A stretch of 64,000 nt of DNA from JAGWAJ01 sp965215155 (GTDB taxonomy: Bacteria; Acidobacteriota; Vicinamibacteria; Vicinamibacterales; UBA8438), in assembly GCA_965215155.1 (NCBI GenBank), contig CBDCCY010000004.1, positions 248,001 through 312,000 on the forward strand, in the 5' to 3' direction. Shown one piece after another: positions 34,939-43,409 of the stretch. The notes under the pieces are model-generated. The model did not search any database. It was not told the DNA's origin and saw nothing but the letters and a program-made list of their open reading frames with translations. Position numbers and translations under genes: made by a program. Positions within the stretch are counted from its first letter, which is position 1. Every line of letters starts with the position of its first letter.

Positions 34939-35403
34939 ATGACGCTCGAGTCCGACCTCGTCGCGACGGCGCAAACTCTCGTTCGCAAGCCCGCGTCGGA
35001 GGTCTTCGACGCGTTCGCGAATGCGGAGGCCATGAGCAAGTTCTGGTTCACCCGACGTGACGATGGCCTGCGTGCGGGCGAAACGGTGACCTGGTATCTC
35101 GGTCCGCAGCCCGATGCGCTGCCCGTCGAGATACGGGTCACGTCGCTCGAGCGCCCCCGCCTGATCGTCATGGAATGGGAGAACGCGGGCGGCTTCACCA
35201 CGGTGACGTGGACGTTCGAGGAGAAGGGGCCGAACACGACCCGTCTCCGTGTCGAGGAGACCGGCTACTCCGCCGATCCGCAGACCAACCTCGCGGCCGT
35301 GCGCGAATCGATCGGCGGCTTCAACCAGGTCCTCATCGCCGCGAAGGCCTGGGTGGAGCATCGCGCGCCCATCAATGTAATCGCGGACCACGCCGGGGAT
35401 TAG
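34939..35403 (+). CDS. SRPBCC/AHSA1-family protein
   Basis: 154 residues from ATG 34939, with GGGAGGA 6 bases upstream. The START-like fold is indicated by 'KPASEVFDAFANAEAMSKFW', 'LGPQPDALPVEIRVTSLERP' and 'TTVTWTFEEKGPNTTRLRVE', ending in a long C-terminal helix. Members bind small hydrophobic ligands or act in stress or polyketide pathways; no specific role can be assigned. It starts 72 bases after the end of IS copy 5, so any original upstream promoter may have been displaced. Confidence 0.82.
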   Translation: MTLESDLVATAQTLVRKPASEVFDAFANAEAMSKFWFTRRDDGLRAGETVTWYLGPQPDALPVEIRVTSLERPRLIVMEWENAGGFTTVTWTFEEKGPNTTRLRVEETGYSADPQTNLAAVRESIGGFNQVLIAAKAWVEHRAPINVIADHAGD

Positions 35404-35485
35404 CGACGGCTCGAGAGGCAATCCGCGCGTTCGAAGGGAGTCGCGCGGACCACGCCGCCGGCCCCGCCGAGCGCCCGGCCGTCAG

Positions 35486-37210
35486 TCACTCCACGGGCAG
35501 CGCGAACACCTGCAGGACGGAGCCGGACCCCGGCGGCCGCCGCATGGTCTCCGGAAACGCGATGCGCGCGTTCCGCCAGGCGAGGCTCCAGCCGGGGCCG
35601 GAGGGGATCGCGACGTACTGGCGGCCGTCCACCGCGTAGGTGATCGGGAAGCCGTCGGTCGCGGTCGGCGTGCGCGTGCGCCACAGCTCCGTGCCGTCGC
35701 GCGCGTCGAAGGCGTACATGTGCCGGTCGATGTCCCCGACGAAGACGAGCCCGCCCCCGGTGGTGAGAACGGCCGTCCCGTACTGCCAGCGGCTGCGCCG
35801 GCGCCACAGGAGCTCGCCCGTGCGGCTGTCCATCGCCACGAAGTCGCCCAACTGCTCCGGGCTCTGCGGATGCACTCTGAAACGCCGGTCGTTGGGGCCG
35901 ACCCCGCCGCCGCCGAGCTCGGGCGGGGGCATCGCCCCGAAGATGGAGTGCGCGCAGCCCGGCGTCAGCGGGACGTAGAACGCTTCCGTCTCGGGGTGGT
36001 AGGCCATCGCCCAGAGGTTCTTCAGGCCGCCGGGGCCGGGGCAGTAGTCCACCGGCACGTCGATCTGCGGGATGCGCTCGGGGACCAGGATGCCCTGTCC
36101 GCTCACCGGGTGGATGTCGACGATGTCCTGGTAGCCGAGGTCGAACGCGTTCCGGAACGCTCCCGTGCGCGGATCCAGCTCCCACAGGACGCCGATCTTG
36201 CCCATCTTGAAGAGCGACAGCCCGTCGCCCCGGTCCACGAGGACGATCTCGAACACCTCGTCGAGGTCGTGCGTCTCGGCGGGGATGTGCTGGAAGTACC
36301 AGCGGATCTCGCCGGTCTCGGGATCGAGGGCCAGCGTCGAGTTGGTGTACAGCGCCGCGCCCTCGGTGCCGCGCTGCACGATGGCCCACGGCTTGGCCTG
36401 GGCGGTGGACCAGTAGATGAGATTCGTCTCGGGGTCGTAGCTGCCCGGAATCCAGGCGTCGGCGCCCGCGCGCCAGGTGAGCGGCAGGTCGCCCCAGGTG
36501 TCGCCGCCCGGCTCTCCGGGGCGCGCGACGGTCGAGGTGCGCCACAGCTCGGCGCCGGTCTCGGGATCGTGGGCGGAGATGAAGCAGATGTCGTTCTTGT
36601 AGCGCTCGCACCCGGTCATGCCGGCGACCACCCGGCCCTGCACGACGATCGGGCCGCTCGTGTAGCGGTAGCCGAGGGTGCTGTCGGCCACCTGGTGCTC
36701 CCAGACCAGCTCGCCGGTGCGCGCGTCGAGGGCGATCAGCTCGGCCCGGCTCGTGCCGGCGAAGATCTTGTCCCCGTAGATGGCGATGCTCCGCCGCGCC
36801 ATCCCCGGCCGGCGGTTGATCGGCAGGTCCTCGTCCTCGGGGATCGCCCGCCGGCGCGCGTGCTCCCAGAGGAAGTCGCCGGTGGCCGCGTCGAGCGCCT
36901 GCACGCCGCTCCGGCTGGGCACGTACATGACGCCGTCGTGCACGAGCGGAGTGACCTCGTCGGTGCCCGGCTGCATCGCCCACGACCAGACGAGCTGCAG
37001 GTCGCCCACGTTCTCCCGGTCGATCTGGTCGAGCGGGCTGTAGCCCTGCCCGTTCAGGGTCCGCCGCCAGTTGATCCAGTCGGCGTCGTCCGGGGCCAGG
37101 AGCTCCTCGGTCGTGACCGGCTCGAAGTCCGTCACCTGCGCGCGGGCGGCGGGAGCGAGCGCCCCCGACAGCAGCATCGGGACGAGCAGGGCGAGAGTCG
37201 TGCGCGTCAT
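35486..37210 (-). CDS. Secreted PQQ-type beta-propeller protein (quinoprotein alcohol-dehydrogenase-like)
   Basis: 574 residues from ATG 37210 (AGAAGGGA upstream), signal peptide ending at 'APAARAQ'. The eight-bladed propeller is recognised by tryptophan-docking repeats such as 'VQALDAATGDFLWEHA', 'LIALDARTGELVWEHQ', 'FVAMDSRTGELLWRRR' and 'MYAFDARDGTELWRTR'. It is similar to the catalytic part of PQQ dehydrogenases but has no cytochrome domain and no obvious vicinal disulfide, so activity is uncertain. The aldolase-like gene lies 30 bases upstream on the same strand, so the two are probably one operon. Confidence 0.85.
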   Translation of the reverse strand: MTRTTLALLVPMLLSGALAPAARAQVTDFEPVTTEELLAPDDADWINWRRTLNGQGYSPLDQIDRENVGDLQLVWSWAMQPGTDEVTPLVHDGVMYVPSRSGVQALDAATGDFLWEHARRRAIPEDEDLPINRRPGMARRSIAIYGDKIFAGTSRAELIALDARTGELVWEHQVADSTLGYRYTSGPIVVQGRVVAGMTGCERYKNDICFISAHDPETGAELWRTSTVARPGEPGGDTWGDLPLTWRAGADAWIPGSYDPETNLIYWSTAQAKPWAIVQRGTEGAALYTNSTLALDPETGEIRWYFQHIPAETHDLDEVFEIVLVDRGDGLSLFKMGKIGVLWELDPRTGAFRNAFDLGYQDIVDIHPVSGQGILVPERIPQIDVPVDYCPGPGGLKNLWAMAYHPETEAFYVPLTPGCAHSIFGAMPPPELGGGGVGPNDRRFRVHPQSPEQLGDFVAMDSRTGELLWRRRSRWQYGTAVLTTGGGLVFVGDIDRHMYAFDARDGTELWRTRTPTATDGFPITYAVDGRQYVAIPSGPGWSLAWRNARIAFPETMRRPPGSGSVLQVFALPVE

Positions 37211-37240
37211 GGGTGTGTCCCTTCTCACGCGGGAAGCGTC

Positions 37241-38209
37241 TCAGCGTCGCGCGCCCGCCGCGAGGACCGCGCTGCGCGCCGCCGCGTTCGCCGCGGTCAG
37301 ACCGCCGTTGGCGCCGCCGAGGTTGAAGATGCGGTAGCCCTGCTCCATGCGCAGGGCGGCGTTGGCCGGGGTGACCGTGCCTCCGCAGGCGAGGTCGCGC
37401 GCCCGGCAGACCGCGAGGAGGTGCTCGAAGGCGGCCGCCACCTCCGGATCGTCCGCGCTCTCGGCGCCGTAGGACGCGCTGAGGTCGCCGCCCGCGCCGA
37501 GGTAGAAGCCGCCGACGCCGGGCACCTGCGCGATGGCGTCGGCGTTCTCCACCCCCTCCCGCGTCTCGATCATCGCCCAGAACAGCAGATCGCCTTGCGG
37601 GTTGAGGGGCCAGAGGTCGGCGCGCTGCCGGCACTCGGCGCGCCCGATGCCCCAGAACGGGCACTGCACGGTGCCCCGCACGCCCGGCGGGTCGGGGATG
37701 GCCGACGAGCGGAGCTGCCGGGGCCGGATCGTCCGCACGATGTTCTCCGCCTGCTCGGCCGTCTCGATGTTGTTGATGAGGATGCCCATCAGGCCGACGT
37801 CGAGGGCGTGCTTGACGATCCACTGCGTCTGCTCGCGGCCGTAGGGAGGAAAGCGGGCGAACACCGGCGGATGCGCCTGCGCGTTGCCGCGCTCGACGAT
37901 GCCGGCCTTGTCGCTGGCGACCAGGAACGCCACGAACTGCTCGAGCTGCTCGAACCGCAGCGGGTTGTGCTCCATGTCGACGTACACGTAGTCGATGCTC
38001 GGGTCGCCGGCCAGCGACCGCGCGTTCTGCAGCGACAGGTCGGCCGTGCTCACCCCGAACACGTGCCGGCCCTGCTCCAGCTTCTCGATCACGGGGTTGA
38101 GGTGCAGGTAGGCCTCCTGGGCCGACGGCACGCAGACGGTCAGGACGGCGATGACGGCGCCTGCCGCCAGAAGCGGCCTGGCGGGACGGGGGAGTGACGG
38201 GGGCGCCAT
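37241..38209 (-). CDS. HpcH/HpaI-type aldolase-like protein with a signal peptide
   Basis: 322 residues from ATG 38209, with AGGAGG six bases upstream. The first ~30 residues form a signal peptide ('RPLLAAGAVIAVLTVCVP' then 'SAQE'). The TIM-barrel landmarks of class II HpcH/HpaI aldolases are present: 'IDYVYVDMEHNPLRFEQLEQ', 'FARFPPYGREQTQWIVKHAL', a metal Glu in 'WAMIETREGVENADAI' and an Asp in 'GAGGDLSASYG'. The usual enzyme cleaves 4-hydroxy-2-oxo acids in the cytoplasm. Export of such a fold is unusual. It is the first gene of a pair with the PQQ propeller protein. Confidence 0.83.
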   Translation of the reverse strand: MAPPSLPRPARPLLAAGAVIAVLTVCVPSAQEAYLHLNPVIEKLEQGRHVFGVSTADLSLQNARSLAGDPSIDYVYVDMEHNPLRFEQLEQFVAFLVASDKAGIVERGNAQAHPPVFARFPPYGREQTQWIVKHALDVGLMGILINNIETAEQAENIVRTIRPRQLRSSAIPDPPGVRGTVQCPFWGIGRAECRQRADLWPLNPQGDLLFWAMIETREGVENADAIAQVPGVGGFYLGAGGDLSASYGAESADDPEVAAAFEHLLAVCRARDLACGGTVTPANAALRMEQGYRIFNLGGANGGLTAANAAARSAVLAAGARR

Positions 38210-38347
38210 GGGAGACCTCCTGACGATAGGGTTGGCGGAGGGATTGTCCGCCATGGTCCGCAACCTGTCGACGCGAGCTCATTCTACGCCGCAGGGTCTG
38301 GCGCCGGCTTTGACCGGAACGCCCGGCTCTCCGGCTTCGTGCAAGCA

Positions 38348-40588
38348 TCAGCCCGCCGCCCGCCACTGATAGTCGAGGCGCACGTAGTAGAAACCGCCGC
38401 TGAAGCCGAACGGTGTGGAAGGCGGATAGCGGTTGCCGAGCCTGCCCGGGTCGGGGTTCTCGTCCGGGTAGGCGTTCAGGACGTTCCGGCTGCCCAGCGT
38501 GAGCGCGACGGCGTCGCTCACGGGCCATGTGGCTTCGACATCCAGGATCGGCTTGCCGCGGTAGCGTTGCGCGTCCCGCCGGTCGAACCAGCCCCCGTAG
38601 TAGCCCAGGCGGCCGAGCAGCGTCCCGCGCCCGACAGCCTGGTTGACCGTGGCGTTCCAGCGGGTGTTCGGCAGCGCTTCCTCCAGCAGCCGGATCCGAT
38701 CCGCGAGTTGATCGGGATTCAGCAGGGCCGGGTTGAAGTCGGTGGCCGTCGTGTCGGTGTAGTTGAAGACGAGGCTGATCGCCGTCGCCCCGCCGAGCGA
38801 CGGCGGCATCCAGGCCGTGACCAGGTCGAGCCCCTGCGTCCGGGTCTCCAGGTCGTTCGTGAAGAACCGGAAGTTCGCCAGATTGCCGGCGCTGGTGATC
38901 CCCTCCGCCAGCAGTCGGTCGACCTCGTTCGGGTCGAGCGCGAACAGCCGGCTCAGCGTCAGCCGATCGGAGAGATCGATCCGGAAGTAGTCGGCGGTGA
39001 GCGTGAACGGGCCGCCACCGGCCACCGCGCCGACGCTGGCGTTGACGGACCGCTCGGGCGTCAGAGGCCGGCCGCCGCGCAGCCGGGCGACGGCCGACGT
39101 GGAGGGAATCGTGCCGTTGTTGACCAGGTCGTCGAGCGCGAAGATGTACTGCGTGGAGACGTTGAACGCGTTCTGCTGGCCCGGGGTCGGGGCCCGGAAC
39201 CCGGTGCTGAGGCTGCCGCGCAGGGCGAGGCGCCCGGAGAGCGGCACCCGGCCCGAGAGCTTGCCGTTGAGAGTCGCGCCGAAGTCCTCGTATTCCTCGA
39301 GCCGTGCCGCCGCCCCGACCACCCACCCGCGCTCGCCGCGGAACTCGACGTCGCCGTACACGGCGGCGTTGGCGCGGCTCCAGCGGCCGGCGGCAATCGG
39401 GCCGAATCCCGGCGACCCGTTGGAGCCGACGCTGAAGCCCTGGGCGGCGTACGGACCCTGGAGCCAGGACTCCGGCTGACCGAGGCCGATCCGGAACCCC
39501 TCCCTGCGCCATTCGACGCCGCCGGCGAGATGGACCCGGTCGGTCAGCGAACGGCTGAGGTCGAGATTGACGCCGATCTCCCGTTGCCCGTAGAGGCCGA
39601 CGTCGAACGTCGTCGGCGTCGCGGGGCCGAGCGAGGCGTTGACCGTGTTGCGCATCGAGAAGTCGGCGGTGTTCGTGCCGGCCGCGACGCTCGCGTCCCA
39701 GAGGACGCCGCCGGCGAGCTCCCCGCGCGCGCCGCCCACCACCGACGCGTCGCGCTCGACGCCGCCGAACCGCGGCGCGAACCCGCCCGGAAACAGTTCC
39801 TGGAACGAGAAGCAGTGCGGGTCGTCGAAGACCCTCTCGAGCGCGGCCGGATCGGGCACGTCGTCCTCGATGGCCACCGTGGGGCAGTTCGCCGAGCCGT
39901 CGCCGCGCGCGGCCAGCACGTCGCCGACGAGCAGCGTCCGGCCGCCGTCGTTGCTGAACACGCCGCCGCGCGTGTTGGGATTCCGGTAGTAGAAGAACGT
40001 GAGCACGTCCCGGCGCGCGTAGTTCGCATGGCCGTACGCCTGCACGCCGTTGGCGAACACGTGGCCGAGGTTGGCGAAGAGCTTGAGGTCGTCGCCGACG
40101 TCGGGAGCTCCCCACCGCTGCGCGGGGTCGCGGACGTGGCCATTCCCGGCCGCGATCAGGCCCGCCGCGTCCGTCCGCTGCACGCTTCGGTCCGTGGACC
40201 CCGTCTGCCCGTACTCGAGGCTGAGATTGGCGAAGCCCGCCCGTCCGAGCGGCAGGCCGGCGTTGGCGGCAACGCCGTATTCCCGGCCGTCTCCCGCGGC
40301 ATGGGTCCCGCTGCGCAGCTCGACGCGGCCGCCGGCGCGGTCGTCCTTGAGCAGCAGGTTCAGCACGCCGGCGATGGCGTCCGAGCCGTACTGGGCCGCG
40401 GCGCCGTCGCGCAGCACCTCGATGCCCCGCAGGGCGATCGCCGGGATGGTCGAGAGGTCCGATCCCTGCGCACCGTCGGCCACGCCGCTGCCCTGCCAGG
40501 CGATGACCGCCCCACGGTGACGCCGCTTCCCGTTGAGCAACACCATTACGTGATCCACTGGCGTCCAGCCTGACGCAGAGTTGTCCAT
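38348..40588 (-). pseudogene. C-terminal part of a split TonB-dependent receptor
   Basis: The frame gives 746 residues but has no signal peptide, TonB box or first half of the plug. From residue ~15 it reads 'VMVLLNGKRRHRGAVIAWQG', then 'GIEVLRDGAAAQYGSDAIAG' (end of plug) and the 22-strand barrel to 'FYYVRLDYQWRAAG'. The missing N-terminus fits the fragment at 48366-48908, which ends at the same plug position, giving a combined ~880 residues. The ~7.9 kb between them holds an integrase, so the gene was probably split by an integrated island. As it stands it should not reach the outer membrane. Confidence 0.8.
40529..40555 (-). other. Candidate left attachment site of the island
   Basis: The 8-base word CCCGTTGA (40529-40536) recurs at 48441-48448. 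The similarity extends over 27 bases (19 identical) with 48441-48467. Both encode the receptor plug residues DHxxVLxNG. The integrase gene begins 130 bases away on the inner side. Confidence 0.5.
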
Positions 40589-40685
40589 AAATGACTGAAT
40601 AGTGGTAGTTTAGTGCTCGTGCGGCCGGACTAAAAGGGTCAGGACATCGCGTGCAATCCGGCGATTTCTCGTATAGAATCGGGGG

Positions 40686-41975
40686 ATGTATATTGTGACC
40701 CAGGATGCCCCGAAACCCCGACGAACCAAGCCCAAGGGCCGACACCCACACAACCGACTCGCCGCCGCCTTCGTCCGCTCCGCGCCCGTCGGACGGCACG
40801 CCGACGGAAACGGTCTCTACCTCTACGTCCAGCGTACCGGTACCCGAAGCTGGATCCAGCGCCTCGTCATCCGCGGCCGGAAACACGAACTCGGACTCGG
40901 CAGCGTCCACCTGGTCTCGCTCGCCGAGGCCCGCGAGCAGGCCCGCGCCAACCGCAAGCTCGCCCGCGCCGGAGGCGACCCCCTCGCCGACAAGCGCCGC
41001 ACCCAGGGCATGCCCACCTTCGCCGAGGCCGCCGTCACCGTGGTCGAACAGAAGCGGGCCGGCTGGCGCAGCCCCAGGCAGGCGGCGGACTGGCTCCACA
41101 GCCTGCAACGCTACGCCTTCCCGCGCATCGGCTCGCGGCCCGTCTCCGAGGTCAACAGCGCCGACGTGCTGGCGATCCTGACTCCTATCTGGCACACCCA
41201 AGCACCGACCGCCAAGGCGCTCCGGCAGCGGATCGCCGCCGTGCTGGAGTGGAGCATCGCCATGGAGTACAGGATCGACAACCCGTGCAGCCGCATCGGA
41301 CCGGTCCTCGGCCCGCAACGCAATCTCGTGCGGCACATGCGAGCGCTGCCCCATCGTGACGTGGCCACCGCGATCGAGACGGTGCGCTCGTCGAAGGCGA
41401 CGCGGGCGGTCAAGCTCGCCTTCGAGTTGCTGGTCTTGACAGCCGTGCGGTCCGGGGAGGTCCGGCTGGCGACGTGGGACGAGATGGACGTGGCCGGCCG
41501 CGTGTGGACCATCCCGGCCATGCGCATGAAGATGAAGCGCGAGCACCGGGTTCCGCTCAGCCCGCGGGCGCTGGAGATCCTCGACGCGGCGCGGACGCTC
41601 GGCGACGGCAATCCGCTGGTGTTCCCGAACCGCTTGGGCAACCGCATCAAGGACACGTTCCTCTCGGCCTTGCTGAAGGATCTGGACATCGCGGCCGTGC
41701 CCCATGGCTTCCGCTCGTCGTTCCGGGACTGGGCGGCCGAGGAAACCGACCACCCGCGGGAGGTCGTCGAGGCGGCGCTGGCCCACGTCGTCCGCAACCC
41801 GGTCGAGGCGGCGTATGCGCGGTCGGACCTGTTCGAGCGTCGGCGGCGGCTCATGGACGACTGGGCGGCCTATGTCGCAGGCGGCGACCACCAGCCGGGC
41901 GACGTTGCCGCTGACGACACCACGCCGCTCCTCGGGCGGCGGCCCGAGACTGAACCGTCCGGCGTCGGCGCCTGA
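40686..41975 (+). CDS. P4-type tyrosine integrase
   Basis: 429 residues from ATG 40686. The N-terminal DUF4102-like arm-binding part includes 'HADGNGLYLYVQRTGTRSW' and 'LGSVHLVSLAEAREQARANR'. A core-binding domain follows. The catalytic domain shows Arg in 'TAVRSGEVRLATWDEM', His-x-x-Arg in 'VPHGFRSSFRDWAAEE' and the Tyr in 'EAAYARSDLFERRRRLMDDW'. A TATAGA box ends only 8 bases before the ATG, suggesting a nearly leaderless mRNA. Such enzymes usually integrate islands into tRNA genes; here the element lies in a receptor gene near tRNA-Ser. Confidence 0.92.
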   Translation: MYIVTQDAPKPRRTKPKGRHPHNRLAAAFVRSAPVGRHADGNGLYLYVQRTGTRSWIQRLVIRGRKHELGLGSVHLVSLAEAREQARANRKLARAGGDPLADKRRTQGMPTFAEAAVTVVEQKRAGWRSPRQAADWLHSLQRYAFPRIGSRPVSEVNSADVLAILTPIWHTQAPTAKALRQRIAAVLEWSIAMEYRIDNPCSRIGPVLGPQRNLVRHMRALPHRDVATAIETVRSSKATRAVKLAFELLVLTAVRSGEVRLATWDEMDVAGRVWTIPAMRMKMKREHRVPLSPRALEILDAARTLGDGNPLVFPNRLGNRIKDTFLSALLKDLDIAAVPHGFRSSFRDWAAEETDHPREVVEAALAHVVRNPVEAAYARSDLFERRRRLMDDWAAYVAGGDHQPGDVAADDTTPLLGRRPETEPSGVGA

Positions 41976-42061
41976 ACCCCGACGACAGCGTGAGCGGAGC
42001 GGCACGACTCCGGCGCCGGATATCGGCGCCGGTCCGGCACCGCCGGCGGCGGTTCGTGACC

Positions 42062-42167
42062 CTTCCGGGACGGAAGAATCTGCCCGGAGCGACCCGGCCC
42101 GAAGGTGTGACAGAGGAACACCTGTTGGGCCAGAAAACCGGAGGTTTTCGATGGGTCGCTCCGGGCA
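42062..42167 (+). repeat. 106-bp multi-hairpin element, copy 1
   Basis: A side hairpin (42062-42066 with 42072-42076) is followed by a perfect 15-base outer stem (42081-42095 with 42153-42167). The outer stem encloses two hairpins: A (42096-42131, GGCCC and AGGTGT arms) and B (GAAAACC 42133-42139 with GGTTTTC 42143-42149). The layout is a three-way junction plus one flanking stem. A second element of the same length and layout lies inverted at 43259-43364, with sequence changes that keep the pairing. Confidence 0.8.
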
Positions 42168-43258
42168 TCACTCGCGGCGTAATGCAGTCTGGCTACCCTT
42201 GCCGGCGACTGCGATCGGTCCGGCAGGGCCGGCGCTCTTCGATGCGGTGGCGTTGGGGCCAGGGTGTGATTCCGGCGGTGATTCGAGTCCTGGAATCCAA
42301 TCACAACCCGGCGCGGCGCAATTGGGCGGGGCGCTCGGCCTTGTGGATTGAGAGCGTCTTCGTTGCCCGTCCGATGCTCCAGTCTCCCGGCGCGCTCGCT
42401 GCATGTACCTTCCGACGGAGGCCAGGCCGCTTCGGTCGGGGTTCACGGTGTTGGGGTGCCGGCGACATCGTGGTGCGGGGTGTGGGTCGGGGTTCGGCAT
42501 CGTCGGACAATTGCCCGTTTGTGGAGCGCGCGCGGAGCGGGGTCAAGGCCGAAGCCGCCTCCAGCGGGGCGGCGCGGAGCGACGCCGCCTTGACGCCGGT
42601 GAGCACGAGCGGGATGGTGTGCTGTCCGACGATGCCGTCTGGGGTCTGCATCGTGGCGTTGCCGAGGTCACGGGCGACGAGAACCATCCCGCCGCCCGGC
42701 GCGCCAAGCCGTTGGCACGGCTCCTTCGCGTGCGCTACGGCCTTCGGTGACGCACCGCTCGCCGGGACGGTCGTGCGCTGGTTATGGGCCGCAAGCGAAC
42801 TTGCGGCCCGAGACGGACCGCATCGACCACGACACCCGAGCAACCCGTTTCAACCCGCTCGCTCACCGTCCGGGAGGAGTGCGGGAGCTGTACGACGAAG
42901 TGGATCGGCGGACAGGGCTGCAAGGAGAAGCGGGCCAGCGAATCACGAGGACGGAGCGGACACGGCGGCAGAATCAGGAAGCGGCAAGGAGAGGTTCGGC
43001 ATGGAGCAAGTCAGGGCAACGGGACCAGAATCATGACCATGTAGCGGACCATGACGATCAGAGGAGAGGGTCGGAAGAAGGGCAGAACAGCGAGATCGGA
43101 CACGAGAGGAGCCGTATCCGCGTGTAAGTTGGCTCTGTTCGATGATTACAGCGAATTTACAGCCGCAGTTACACTACATCCTCGAAAAACGCCCGAAAAC
43201 ACTGACAAAATCGAATGCCAACGAACCAGTACCGGAACAGGGAAAGGGTCGGGAAGAA
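42168..43258. other. Gene-poor 1.1 kb between the two structured elements
   Basis: Open frames occur on both strands here, but none shows recognisable domains, a ribosome binding site or steady codon bias. The minus-strand frame at 42301-42843 is the longest and is not convincing. The last 200 bases (43050-43250) are clearly richer in A and T than the rest of the window. Confidence 0.6.
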
Positions 43259-43364
43259 GGAGGGAGCGACCCTCACGAAACTGGCGTTTCGTGGCCCCGG
43301 CAGGCGTGCCTTCGTTACACCTGCCGGGCGGGTCGCTCCCTCCTGAAATCTTCCTTCCAGGAAG
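43259..43364 (-). repeat. 106-bp multi-hairpin element, copy 2 (inverted)
   Basis: Read on the minus strand it repeats the order of copy 1. A side hairpin (43364-43360 with 43354-43350) comes first, then a perfect 14-base outer stem (43330-43343 with 43259-43272). This encloses hairpin A (CCCGGCAGG/CCTGCCGGG, 43296-43304 with 43320-43328) and hairpin B (CACGAAAC/GTTTCGTG, 43274-43281 with 43286-43293). The stem words GGAGCGACCC/GGGTCGCTCC are shared with copy 1, while several other paired positions differ in a compensated way. It ends 45 bases from the stop of the receptor gene. Confidence 0.8.
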
Positions 43365-43409
43365 GGCGGCCGTCGCGCACCGCGCGGCGACCACGACCGC
43401 CCACGAGCG

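Noticed and set aside
35400..42005. Very long minus-strand open frame of about 2200 codons
   Set aside because: It overlaps five better-supported genes on both strands and translates to Arg/Gly/Pro/Ala-rich sequence; it exists only because stop codons are rare at this GC content.
42270..42310. tRNA-like T-arm (ATTCGAGTCCTGGAATCC)
   Set aside because: The flanking bases do not pair into a T stem and no anticodon arm or acceptor stem can be built around it.
42301..42843. A 180-residue minus-strand frame between the two structured elements
   Set aside because: No family resemblance, no ribosome binding site and mixed composition; it is not better than competing frames on the other strand.
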